From NCBI GenBank assembly GCA_002154655.1, contig NGUZ01000002.1, positions 186,001-250,000 on the forward strand: a stretch of 64,000 bases of DNA, read 5' to 3'. Positions 1 through 8,777 of the stretch are shown one piece after another; the stretch's first letter is position 1, and each line of letters begins with the position of its first letter. The translations under genes were made by a program, and so were the position numbers. A model generated the notes under the pieces. The model saw only the letters and a program-made list of their open reading frames with translations, had not been told where the DNA came from and searched no databases. This DNA comes from Corynebacterium kefirresidentii. Lineage in GTDB: Bacteria; Actinomycetota; Actinomycetes; Mycobacteriales; Mycobacteriaceae.

Positions 1-776
1 CTGGTCACCCGGAGATTCCGGTCTATGCCGGCTGCGACCGCCCGCTCGTGCGCCCCGTCGAGGTCGCCGAGGCTATCCACGGCTCCACCGGCATGGACGT
101 GGAAGGTGTCCAACTTCCGGAACCAAGCACCGCGCTTGCCGACGCCCACGCCATCGACTTCATCATCGACACCATCATGTCCCACGAGCCCGGCACGATC
201 ACCCTCGTGCCTACTGGGCCGCTAACTAATATTGCGATGGCCGCGCGCAAGGAGCCGCGCATCGTCGAGCGCGTCAAAGAAGTAGTCCTCATGGGCGGCG
301 GCTACCACGAGGGCAATTGGTCCCCCGTCGCCGAGTTCAATATCAAGATCGATCCCGAGGCCGCCCACATCGTCTTTGAAGAGCCTTGGCCTGTGACCAT
401 GGTGGGCCTCGACCTCACGCACCAAGCACTGGCCACCCCGGAGGTCGAAGCAGAAATCAAGACTTTGGAGACCCCAGTCTCGGAGTTCGTCGTCGGCCTT
501 TTTGGCTTCTTCCGCAAGGCCTACCAGGCCAACCAAGGCTTTGATAACCCACCGGTCCACGATCCATGCACCATCGCCTATCTCATCGATCCGGACATCG
601 TTCAGACCCGCAAGGCACCCGTCCACGTCGAACTTGCCGGCGCCCTTACCACTGGCATGACCGTCACCGATCTCCGCGAGCCTGCCGACGCCTCCTGCCA
701 CACCCAAGTCGCCACCACCCTCGACCACGCTGGTTTCTGGCGGCTGGTTACCGACGCCCTCAAGAACCTCGCTTAG
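1..776 (+). CDS. nucleoside hydrolase (5' end outside window)
   Basis: Inosine/uridine-preferring nucleoside hydrolase family enzyme; the family cleaves the N-glycosidic bond of (deoxy)ribonucleosides for base salvage. The frame is open from base 3, so the N-terminus with the first Asp-rich calcium motif lies upstream of the window. Visible family marks are the VPTGPLTNIA segment, the MGGG turn, and the C-terminal PVHDPCTIAYL motif that supplies a His-Asp pair to the active site. It ends at TAG (774-776) and is followed by a strong inverted repeat. Substrate preference cannot be read from the sequence. Confidence 0.9.
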   Translation, partial: GHPEIPVYAGCDRPLVRPVEVAEAIHGSTGMDVEGVQLPEPSTALADAHAIDFIIDTIMSHEPGTITLVPTGPLTNIAMAARKEPRIVERVKEVVLMGGGYHEGNWSPVAEFNIKIDPEAAHIVFEEPWPVTMVGLDLTHQALATPEVEAEIKTLETPVSEFVVGLFGFFRKAYQANQGFDNPPVHDPCTIAYLIDPDIVQTRKAPVHVELAGALTTGMTVTDLREPADASCHTQVATTLDHAGFWRLVTDALKNLA

Positions 777-808
777 GTACCGTTCGCTTCACCCCACACC
801 CAACTTTC

Positions 809-855
809 AGCCACGTTCTAGCCCTTGAGCGACCAGTTCAGGCCAGAACGTGGCT
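809..855 (+). terminator. hairpin after nucleoside hydrolase
   Basis: Perfect 11-bp inverted repeat AGCCACGTTCT / AGAACGTGGCT with a 25-nt loop, 32 bases after the stop codon. Only a short T tract follows. It separates this gene from the convergent mcrC. Confidence 0.6.
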
Positions 856-930
856 TTGTACTCTAATGGTTCACTTCGTCTTAGTCTGTTCTCTATAGAG
901 AGTCTTTAATGAATTTAGTGAGCTTCTCGG

Positions 931-2043
931 TTAAAGGATTTCGAGATTCGGAACTACAAGCTGAAGCGTTTTCTGGCGAAACTCGCGAATTGAGGTCTCG
1001 AGACCGATGCTAGCGAAATCTATAGGGTGTCCATCGAGAAAGAATGAAAACGTCTGATCCTGTTGGTTTCGGCCCGAAGAAGCATAAAGCATGATGCCTT
1101 TAGCGGTTTTCCATTCTTTGCCGAGAGTTTCTTGGCTGCGTAAGTAGGCGTAAAGCTGATAAAGGTGCGGGCTTTTAAAGGATTCGTTTCCTACTCGGTT
1201 TTCAATGAGCATATGTGTGAATTTGGCATCAATAACGGTAACTTCACCTTCTGGTGAACGCAGAATGATATCTGTCTGCATGCTCGGTAATTGTTCGGGT
1301 GCTTGTTGGGCCTTCCAGTGCAGCCATTCGCCGCTACTTACTATCCAACCTATTGGGCTGAGATGGTATTGGAACAGACCGAATAGAGCTTTTTCGAAGA
1401 GTTTGCGGAGCTCGTGCTGTGTGAAGTGTTTTCTGCTGAACCGAGGGAGGGCATCGTCCCCGCGGGTTGGCACGGCTAATTCTAAAAGCAGTTTAGCCAC
1501 CGCAACTGGTTTCTTATCTGCCGGAGACAGCCGAGCGCGAGGAAAGACTGTCGACTTTGGCTCGGAGATTCCCATTTGAGCAAGTCTTCGAGCAAGCACC
1601 TTGCACCGTTGGGCACCGGTGACACTGTTTGCGTTGGACAGCAGTTGCGCTGCGTATTCGAGGGCGTATCGAAGAAACTGGTTAACTTCGCTATTGATGG
1701 TGAGCTCGTTGAACTCACAAGCAATCAGCCCCTTTTCAAGGAGCTGGTGGCGGGCAGTCTCGTACATGTTAATTCGTCCGCGCACGCGAGTTATATTTCG
1801 TTCGGTTAGTGTAAAACCGATGCTCAATTCTTTCCGAAAACGCCTTTCTACGGTGTCACACAGCATTGTTCCAATGAGTTCTGGAAGCTCAACTCCTGCG
1901 TCCTCCACTGCTGAATTGGATATATGCCCATCAACGAAAGATTGCGAGGCGTATAGCTGGAGCATCCATACACTATGGATAGGAACGTATAAGTCTTCCG
2001 GTTGTGGCGACTTAGCTGGTGAGCACATTGAGGGCCTGTTCAC
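931..2043 (-). CDS. mcrC: McrC-like nuclease subunit of a type IV restriction system
   Basis: 370-residue McrC-family protein, the nuclease partner of the McrB AAA+ motor; McrBC complexes cut DNA carrying modified bases. The C-terminal half holds a PD-(D/E)xK core: TDIIL near residue 264, then VIDAKF, giving the D...DAK metal-binding triad. The GTG start overlaps the end of the upstream mcrB by 32 bp, so the two are translationally coupled. An internal ATG (2028) is an alternative start. The gene is visibly AT-richer than its neighbours, suggesting lateral acquisition. No methyltransferase gene lies nearby, as expected for a type IV system. Confidence 0.85.
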   Translation of the reverse strand: MNRPSMCSPAKSPQPEDLYVPIHSVWMLQLYASQSFVDGHISNSAVEDAGVELPELIGTMLCDTVERRFRKELSIGFTLTERNITRVRGRINMYETARHQLLEKGLIACEFNELTINSEVNQFLRYALEYAAQLLSNANSVTGAQRCKVLARRLAQMGISEPKSTVFPRARLSPADKKPVAVAKLLLELAVPTRGDDALPRFSRKHFTQHELRKLFEKALFGLFQYHLSPIGWIVSSGEWLHWKAQQAPEQLPSMQTDIILRSPEGEVTVIDAKFTHMLIENRVGNESFKSPHLYQLYAYLRSQETLGKEWKTAKGIMLYASSGRNQQDQTFSFFLDGHPIDFASIGLETSIREFRQKTLQLVVPNLEIL

Positions 2044-4594
2044 GCTTCGAAGGATTATCGAACCAGTATTCTCCTATGAGCGGCTTAAGATCCGAAGCTA
2101 CTACCTGGCTAAACCATTCCATAGTGGCTTCGTAGGAACTGTCTGCTAGCTTTCGGCGGGGAGTAACAAAGCTGTGTCCGATGAGGTAGTCCTCACCGAG
2201 ATTGAAATCGTCCCGGATTAATTGATTAACCTCGTCGATCCTTCGCGCGATGTCGCTGAGAGCGTGGTCATTGCGATTATGGTGGGAAACACAGAAATTT
2301 CGCCAGGTGGAACCCAACTGCGGTTCGAGATTTATGAAGGCGAACCTGCGGCGTAAAGCCATATCTACCATGGCAAGGGATCGATCTGCCTGGTTCATTG
2401 TACCGATAACATAAAAATTATCGGGTAGGAAAACTGCTTCTCCCTCTTGGCTATAAAGCGTGGTAAGCGCATTTTCTGGATTTCTCTTGTCAGCTTCTAA
2501 GAGAGTGAGCATCTCGCCAAAAATTTGCGCAGGATTACCGCGGTTAATCTCCTCAATCACCACTACGTGTGGATTGGAGTCTTCCTTAGCCTTTTCCACA
2601 GCTTGGAGAAACGGCCCATCTTTCAATTCAAGCTTTCCGTTACTGCTGGGGCGAAAGCCCTGAACGAAGTCCTCATAAGAAGTAGAAGGATGGAATTGAA
2701 CCGAAGTAACTACATCTTCCGCATCCGATTTGCACAAGATATAGGCCAAGCGGCGAGCAAGCCAAGTCTTGCCTGTACCTGGTGGGCCTTGGAGAATCAG
2801 GTTCTTCTTTTCCTTCAGGCGTTCCATCATTAATTCAATATCGTCTTTCGGGATAAAGCAACCGGCTTCGATAAGTCCAGCAATGGTATAGCGGTCTGCT
2901 TCAGATGAGGACTCTGCAGTTTGAGCAGTACCATCGGTTGGCTCCTGGTTGAAAACCCAAGCTTCGTACGACAATCTTGGAAAATTAGCCGGTTCGATCT
3001 CGGCGGTAGAAAGCCATTCTCGAATTTCATCGAGCGTAAGCAGATAATCTTTACCCGTCGAAACATTCTTCTGAATATTGATTCCGAGCGCTGTGTCTTG
3101 GGCAAGATACTTGGTAATGACTGAATCAAACGTGAGGAAATAGCGGGGACGTGCCCAGAACAAAGCCATAGTGTATGCCGTGATCGGTCGGTCTTTAGTC
3201 ATCACGTCGAAGTCGTGAATGAATTGAGCTTTATTTTTGGGCGTATCTGACACGCTCGCAGTGAGGGCCGACGCGAAAAGATTCCAGCTATTGTCCCAAA
3301 AATCTGGGTTTTTAACATCTGACGGTTTGGTGGCGAAGCACGAGCGTTGGTTGTTGAGCTGTGGTAGTCCCGAAAAATCCGTTGGTGCTGGGGCTTCAAT
3401 TCCAAAGACGGTTTTGAAGGCTTGGCAAATTGCCACCTTGTTTGATTCCGAAATTTGCCGGTTAGCAACTCCTAGGACGGTAAAAGGGTCCATATCCGTA
3501 GCTGGCACCTCTTCATCATCTATGTTCCATTTCCAGAGGTGCTTGAATCGGAGCGGGCGTCCTGATATTTCAGCGGTCTCTTTTAATTTTTCGAGTAACT
3601 CCGCTCGGTTGTTTTTGAAGGCAAGTAGTTTGGTAGCGAATTCTTCGAAAAATTCTGGCCAGTCAAACGACGGTGACAATGGAGTCTCAGAGGAAAAGTC
3701 AGGATCTCCCATGCCTTGTATAACGGACTCTACTCGGTCATAGGCATGGTTCCGAGAAACTTGGCAGATAGTAAGCAATGAAGATAGCGAACGTTGAAGA
3801 TCTAATCCAAGGTCATCGCGGTTAAAGAAATCGCTTGACCAGTTGATTGGTCGGACGTGCCGCATTTCTTTCGGCTCATGGGGGCGGTACTCGTAATCGC
3901 CGGAGACATAACCAAAATAAACTCGCCCTCTATGCAATTTGCTTGGCATCAGAACTAAGTCGCCAACCTGCATTTGGTTTTTAAACCGGTTGAGTTGAGA
4001 AGCGTAGCTGGTGGACCTTTGTGCTTTGAGATCTGGGTGCTCTCGGACCATCGCGGCCTTGATGGAGTCTAAGGTATTTTGCTTGTTCACCTCTGGGCCA
4101 TAGTCCATACCGGGGATGCCTAGGTTGGACTCTAAAGCTTTCCTTTCGCGCTCGCCCTGGCGGCCCGCGCGAAGTACCCAGAAAAAATCCGCACTAGATT
4201 CTTCAGGAGCTTCTTCCTGCGGGCCTGAATCGGCGTCTTGTTGCTTCTGCGCTTTAGAAATACGACTATTGATTTCTTGGATCTGATCTTTGTCCAAAGG
4301 ATATGGGTTGGAAGCAAGCCAATTGACGCCTTCGGCGGTCAAGGAGAAAGACCCCGGTTTAAAGGAACTGACAAAACCTATTTTTCTTGCGTAGAACACT
4401 GCCCAACGTGTCCGGTCTTCCACAACCGATCTACTTTTTAGTTGACGGTGAGCCTGTCCTGGAAAATCCGCTTCAGCTATCTTTTGAACTTGTTCAAACA
4501 GCTCAGGGTATGAGACTACTGATGCACCCCGCATCGTTTCTAGAACGACGGGAAGAACGGTTCTCCAAGAAAAAGATTGCTGGGGGTTACTCAT
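2012..4594 (-). CDS. mcrB: McrB-like AAA+ GTPase with N-terminal winged-helix and EVE-like reader domains
   Basis: About 860 residues. Residues 1-105 resemble the Mrr N-terminal winged helix. About 135-295, beginning FFWVLRAGRQGE and containing VGDLVLMPSK and GYVSGDYEY, resemble the PUA-like EVE/YTH-type fold used to read modified bases. A linker domain follows. The C-terminal AAA+ module has Walker A GPPGTGKT near 603, Walker B VVVIEEINRGN near 676, and the McrB signature MNQADRS near 733 followed by an arginine-rich RRRF. The ATG at 4594 is preferred to a TTG at 4615 because AAGGA lies 8 bases upstream. It pairs with mcrC. The modification recognised is unknown; the reader-domain call is an inference from pattern. 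Confidence 0.85.
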   Translation of the reverse strand: MSNPQQSFSWRTVLPVVLETMRGASVVSYPELFEQVQKIAEADFPGQAHRQLKSRSVVEDRTRWAVFYARKIGFVSSFKPGSFSLTAEGVNWLASNPYPLDKDQIQEINSRISKAQKQQDADSGPQEEAPEESSADFFWVLRAGRQGERERKALESNLGIPGMDYGPEVNKQNTLDSIKAAMVREHPDLKAQRSTSYASQLNRFKNQMQVGDLVLMPSKLHRGRVYFGYVSGDYEYRPHEPKEMRHVRPINWSSDFFNRDDLGLDLQRSLSSLLTICQVSRNHAYDRVESVIQGMGDPDFSSETPLSPSFDWPEFFEEFATKLLAFKNNRAELLEKLKETAEISGRPLRFKHLWKWNIDDEEVPATDMDPFTVLGVANRQISESNKVAICQAFKTVFGIEAPAPTDFSGLPQLNNQRSCFATKPSDVKNPDFWDNSWNLFASALTASVSDTPKNKAQFIHDFDVMTKDRPITAYTMALFWARPRYFLTFDSVITKYLAQDTALGINIQKNVSTGKDYLLTLDEIREWLSTAEIEPANFPRLSYEAWVFNQEPTDGTAQTAESSSEADRYTIAGLIEAGCFIPKDDIELMMERLKEKKNLILQGPPGTGKTWLARRLAYILCKSDAEDVVTSVQFHPSTSYEDFVQGFRPSSNGKLELKDGPFLQAVEKAKEDSNPHVVVIEEINRGNPAQIFGEMLTLLEADKRNPENALTTLYSQEGEAVFLPDNFYVIGTMNQADRSLAMVDMALRRRFAFINLEPQLGSTWRNFCVSHHNRNDHALSDIARRIDEVNQLIRDDFNLGEDYLIGHSFVTPRRKLADSSYEATMEWFSQVVASDLKPLIGEYWFDNPSKREQALNVLTS

Positions 4595-4730
4595 CGAAGC
4601 ATCCTTAGAAGTCAAAGCAGGGGCTTCTCATAATAGTAGGAGAATGATCCACTGGGGAGGAGCGTGTCTCAATTGGGAATCTCAGGACGATAAACTCGAG
4701 GGGCAGACACCACTAACCCAAGGAGCCACC

Positions 4731-5240
4731 ATGAACCAGCACAGTTTCCGCCACGTCGTTGTCATGGGAGTATCAGGCTCGGGCAAGACAACGGTGGGGG
4801 AGGCCCTGTCTCCGCTGGTTGGGCTGGAGTATCGCGATGGTGATGATATGCACCCGCAGGCCAATATCGACAAGATGGCGGCGGGAACTCCGCTCAATGA
4901 TGCGGACCGAGAGCCGTGGCTGAAACAGATTGGTCAGTGGTTGGCGGATAGGCCGGAAGGCGCGATGGTGGGTTGTAGCGCGTTGAAGCGGAAATACCGG
5001 GATCTGATTCGCCAGTACTGCCCGGGCGTGGTGTTTGTCCACGTGCACGGGGACTTTGATGTGCTGTATGAGCGCATGCAGCATCGGCCGGGGCACTTTA
5101 TGCCGGCATCGCTTTTGCAATCGCAATTCGATATCTTGGAGCCGCTGGAAAATGACGAAACCGGCCGGGGCTTTGATGTGACACGGCCGGCGTCGGAAAT
5201 TGCGGGCGATGCCGCAGCATGGATTAAAGCGGGTGCTTAA
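4731..5240 (+). CDS. gntK: gluconokinase
   Basis: 169-residue GntK-family kinase that phosphorylates gluconate to 6-phosphogluconate, feeding the pentose phosphate pathway. The P-loop is GVSGSGKTTVGEAL near residue 12, and YRDGDDMHPQANIDKMAAGTPLNDADREPWL is split here as the typical family substrate block at about 34-65 (key residues D37, D38, H40, N44). The ATG at 4731 is chosen because AAGGAG sits just upstream. It converges with gntP, the gluconate permease, 8 bp away, so uptake and phosphorylation are encoded tail to tail. Confidence 0.95.
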   Translation: MNQHSFRHVVVMGVSGSGKTTVGEALSPLVGLEYRDGDDMHPQANIDKMAAGTPLNDADREPWLKQIGQWLADRPEGAMVGCSALKRKYRDLIRQYCPGVVFVHVHGDFDVLYERMQHRPGHFMPASLLQSQFDILEPLENDETGRGFDVTRPASEIAGDAAAWIKAGA

Positions 5241-5248
5241 AGCTGGCG

Positions 5249-6643
5249 CTAGAAAGCAGCTGCGGCGCCGTACATGACCAGTACTAGGGCGAAGCCGATA
5301 ACAGAGATGAGCACCTGGTTGACAGTCCAGGTCTTAAGCGTGGTCATGGTGTCCATGCCCATGAGGCGGCCGACGAGCCAGAATCCGGAGTCATTGACAT
5401 GGGAGCCAAAGACGGAACCGGCGGCGGTTGCAACAACGATAAGAGCGAGCTGTAGTTCGTTGAAGCCACCAGCTTCCACGGCTGGGACCATGAGGGCGGC
5501 GGCCGTAGTTAGCGCAACGGTCGCCGAGCCCTGGGCCAGGCGCAGTGCTACGGCGATGAGGTAGCACGCCAGGATGACGGGGATGCCGAGGCCGGAAAGA
5601 GAATCAGCAAGCGCATCGCCAATCCCGGAGGTGCGCAATACGCCGCCGAACATGCCGCCGGCACCGGTGATAAGCACGACCGAGCAGATGGGGCCGAGGG
5701 AGGAATCGACAAGCTTTTCCAACGCGGTCTTTTCTACGCCACGGCGCAGGCCCAAGACCACGAGCGCGACGAGGACGGTAATCAGCAGGGCAATGGGGGT
5801 CTGGCCCAGCATGACAAAGAACCGTACCCACGCGGCGTCGGCGTCGATGGTGCCATAGGACGCCAAAGCATTGAGACCGGTGTTAAAGAAGATGAGCACC
5901 ATCGGGATGAGCAGGATGGAAATCACCGTGGCGGCCGAGGCGGGTTTGTGAGGTTGCTCGTCCTCCGCGAGGAGAGGACCGGCGATGGCATCGGTTACCT
6001 TGATGGGAAATTTCTTACCGGAGAGCAGTCCAAAGCGGTAGCCGGAGATATACCAGGTGGGCAGGGCTAGGATGAGTCCGACTAAAAGAACGAGACCCAT
6101 ATCGGCACCGTAGAATTCGCTGGCTGCAACGGGGCCCGGGTGCGGCGGCAGGTAGACGTGCATGACCGAGAATGCGCCGGCTGCCGGCAGACCGAAGGCA
6201 AGGACAGGGCCATTCAAGCGGCGAGCGACGGCGAAGATAACCGGCAGCATCACAATCAGGCCGGCATCGAAGAAAATGGGAAAGCCCATAATGAGCGACG
6301 CTAGGCCGAGCGCTAGGGGTGCTTTAGATTCGCCGAAGCGACGGACCATGGCGTCGGCAAGCGATTTAGCGCCACCGGAAGCCTCCACCAGCCGTCCGAT
6401 CATGGCGCCCAAGCCGACGAGCAGTGCCACCGACCCTAGGGTGGAGCTAAAGCTCTCTGTCATGGTGGGCACGATTCCGTCGAGGGGAATGCCCGCAGCC
6501 AGCGCCGTGAGTGCCGAGACCACCAATAGCGTGAGGAAGGCGTGAAGCTTGAAATAGATGACCAACACCAGAATTACCGCGATGGCGGCCACCGCAATGC
6601 CCAGCAGCGGGCCGGTCGACAGGGTGGGTTCCCACGTATCCAT
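5249..6643 (-). CDS. gntP: gluconate:H+ symporter, GntP family
   Basis: 464-residue integral membrane protein with about 12 hydrophobic segments throughout, of the GntP/GntU family. Typical stretches are LGAMIGRLVEASGGAKSLA and the FPIFFDAGLIVMLPV region in the first half, and GSHVNDSGFW near the C-terminus. AAAAGGAG lies just before the ATG. It imports gluconate for the convergent gntK. Confidence 0.93.
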   Translation of the reverse strand: MDTWEPTLSTGPLLGIAVAAIAVILVLVIYFKLHAFLTLLVVSALTALAAGIPLDGIVPTMTESFSSTLGSVALLVGLGAMIGRLVEASGGAKSLADAMVRRFGESKAPLALGLASLIMGFPIFFDAGLIVMLPVIFAVARRLNGPVLAFGLPAAGAFSVMHVYLPPHPGPVAASEFYGADMGLVLLVGLILALPTWYISGYRFGLLSGKKFPIKVTDAIAGPLLAEDEQPHKPASAATVISILLIPMVLIFFNTGLNALASYGTIDADAAWVRFFVMLGQTPIALLITVLVALVVLGLRRGVEKTALEKLVDSSLGPICSVVLITGAGGMFGGVLRTSGIGDALADSLSGLGIPVILACYLIAVALRLAQGSATVALTTAAALMVPAVEAGGFNELQLALIVVATAAGSVFGSHVNDSGFWLVGRLMGMDTMTTLKTWTVNQVLISVIGFALVLVMYGAAAAF

Positions 6644-6769
6644 GGGCGGACTCCTTTTCTAATGCAAACCTTTGAATAACGGCAACGTTAGCAGTAGGCC
6701 TGTGTGCCGCCTAAAACAATCGGTTAAATGCGACCTACCCAACACGTAGCCGGATGAAGACAGAAAAAT

Positions 6770-6797
6770 CCCCTAGGCACCGTACTGGGCCTAGGGG
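6770..6797 (-). terminator. rho-independent terminator of the metzincin gene
   Basis: Perfect 9-bp stem CCCCTAGGC / GCCTAGGGG; on the minus strand it is followed by ATTTTTC. It lies 18 bases after the stop of the minus-strand gene at 6816. Confidence 0.8.
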
Positions 6798-6815
6798 AAA
6801 GGAGACGTCAGGGTT

Positions 6816-7433
6816 TTAGTCGAACTGGCCCTGGATAATGGCCGCCGCATCCAGTGGGGTCACGTGGTAGGAGATGGGGTTCTGGTTAGCACCGGCCATG
6901 AGCGCGCCGGCGCAGGAGTGACCGGCGCCCATCATGTGGCCCAGCTCGTGAGCGATGGTGCCCTGGACTGCCTCTGGGTACTGGGCATTAGGAATCTTGA
7001 TGAAGACCATCTTGTGATCCGGGTAAGCGGCACCCTGGACGTAGCCATTTGGGTCGGGCTTGAAGATGATGGCGATGGTGTCATCGTCAGCCTCAGAAGG
7101 CTTAACTTCCTTCAGGGAAGCCTTGCCCTTGAGGGCCTTGTTCCACTCGGCAACCGCGGCATCCAGCTGCTTGCGGTACGGGAAGTTTTCAACCACCTTG
7201 TACTCCAGCACGCCATCTTTGAAGTACGGCTTTACGGAGTCTTCATCGTGGAGGATGGAAGGATCCGGGACTGGCTTGCCATCGTTGGCCAACTTGGTGA
7301 TGGTCTTGCAGGTGCCTGGAGAAATGAGGGAGCGAACTGGGTCGCTCTTGGCGCTGGCGGCCGGTGCGGCGACGGTGCCGAGGATGGCTGTTGCAGCCAA
7401 AGTGGCGGCAGATAGCTTCTTGAAAGAAGGCAT
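6816..7433 (-). CDS. secreted zinc metalloprotease-like protein (metzincin motif)
   Basis: 205 residues with an N-terminal signal peptide cleaved probably after AAPAASA (about residue 28). Residues 162-172 read HELGHMMGAGH, the full HExxHxxGxxH zinc site of metzincins. Cys42 and Cys174 may form a disulfide. It is short for a protease and has no propeptide that I can recognise, so it may be a minimal matrixin-like enzyme acting in the envelope or outside the cell. Substrate unknown. It stands alone between gntP and the ugp operon with its own terminator. Confidence 0.8.
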   Translation of the reverse strand: MPSFKKLSAATLAATAILGTVAAPAASAKSDPVRSLISPGTCKTITKLANDGKPVPDPSILHDEDSVKPYFKDGVLEYKVVENFPYRKQLDAAVAEWNKALKGKASLKEVKPSEADDDTIAIIFKPDPNGYVQGAAYPDHKMVFIKIPNAQYPEAVQGTIAHELGHMMGAGHSCAGALMAGANQNPISYHVTPLDAAAIIQGQFD

Positions 7434-7608
7434 AGGCAGTGAATTACCTTTCGGTTGATTTTAAGGTTCGCTGAGTGCAATATTCCCAGCAATATCCGTG
7501 GTAAACGGCACTGCATGGGCATCTTATGCGTGCGAGCATATATCAGTTTCTTATCTTCTGCAAAGGGAAAAATAAGAATCTAAGGTGTCAGCTGCCTATT
7601 CGCTGCTT

Positions 7609-8730
7609 CTAGTTCAGGCGCTGCCCGGTGGTGGTGCTAAATAGATGCACTCGGTCCGGGTCGGGGGAAACATAGAAAGTATCGCCCACCGCGTAACGGC
7701 CGCGGGCACTGACCAGGATGCCGGTCTGACCGCCCATGCGGGTCGAGGACTTGAGCACGCCGTCGGCGGAGCTGTTGCCGGCGGCGTCGTTAAGCTCGCC
7801 ATAAACGTAGGTCTGGTTGCCCAGCTCCTCGACGTGCGCGACGGTGAACTTCGCCCCACCGTTGCCGGTATCGCTTAACTGCCAGTCTTCAGGGCGGATG
7901 CCCACGGTGACAGTCTCAACGCCATCGAAGTTGTAATTGGCCAAGTTGATGCGGGTAGAGCCGATACGCAGCTCCGAGGAGTTATGGGATAGGTCGTAGA
8001 TATTCATCGCCGGGGAGCCAATGAAACCGGCGACAAAGACGTTCTGCGGGCGGTCATAAATGGTACGGGTGGTATCCACCTGCTGTAGGACGCCGGCGTT
8101 GAGAACTGCGACGCGGTCACCCATGGTCATCGCCTCCGTCTGGTCATGGGTGACGTAGACGGTGGTGGTGCCAAGGCGGCGCTGCAGGTTAGAGATCTGC
8201 GCGCGGGTGGATACGCGCAGCTTGGCATCCAAGTTGGACAAGGGCTCGTCCATGCAGAATACGGCCGGCTCACGCACGATGGCGCGTCCCATGGCCACGC
8301 GCTGGCGCTGGCCGCCGGAAAGATTGGCGGGCTTGCGGTCCAGCAGATCTTCCATCTGCAGGATTTTCGCGGCCTCTTGCACGCGAGACTTAATCTCGCT
8401 TTTAGGGACCTTGCGGTTTTCCAGTGCGAAAGACATATTCTGCGCTACGGACATATTGGGGTAGAGCGCATAGTTTTGAAAGACCATGGCTACGTCGCGG
8501 TCCGAGGGACTCACCCCAGTGACGTCCTTACCACCGATACGAATAGAGCCGCGGTCGGTGGGCTCGAGGCCGGCGAGCATACGCAGGCTGGTGGACTTAC
8601 CGCAGCCGGAGGGGCCGACAAGGACCAAGAATTCGCCATCAGCAATATCGAGGTTGAGGCGGTCAACGGCGGGGCGTTTAGCATCCTTGGAGTAGATGCG
8701 GCTTGCGCCATCGAAGGTGACAGTAGCCAT
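7609..8730 (-). CDS. ugpC: sn-glycerol-3-phosphate ABC transporter ATPase
   Basis: 373-residue MalK/UgpC-type ATPase. Walker A GPSGCGKST near residue 39, signature LSGGQRQRVAMGRA near 132, Walker B FCMDEPLSNLDAK near 154, switch His in YVTHDQTEAM, and a C-terminal TOBE/OB regulatory region from about 240. It is the last gene of the minus-strand ugpA-E-B-C operon and energises glycerol-3-phosphate (or glycerophosphodiester) uptake. MalK-type ATPases can serve several sugar importers, so exclusive use here is inferred from position. Confidence 0.92.
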   Translation of the reverse strand: MATVTFDGASRIYSKDAKRPAVDRLNLDIADGEFLVLVGPSGCGKSTSLRMLAGLEPTDRGSIRIGGKDVTGVSPSDRDVAMVFQNYALYPNMSVAQNMSFALENRKVPKSEIKSRVQEAAKILQMEDLLDRKPANLSGGQRQRVAMGRAIVREPAVFCMDEPLSNLDAKLRVSTRAQISNLQRRLGTTTVYVTHDQTEAMTMGDRVAVLNAGVLQQVDTTRTIYDRPQNVFVAGFIGSPAMNIYDLSHNSSELRIGSTRINLANYNFDGVETVTVGIRPEDWQLSDTGNGGAKFTVAHVEELGNQTYVYGELNDAAGNSSADGVLKSSTRMGGQTGILVSARGRYAVGDTFYVSPDPDRVHLFSTTTGQRLN

Positions 8731-8777
8731 GGTTACCTTTCAGAATGTAGTGAGGGGAGGAGGGCGCCTGTGGGAGC

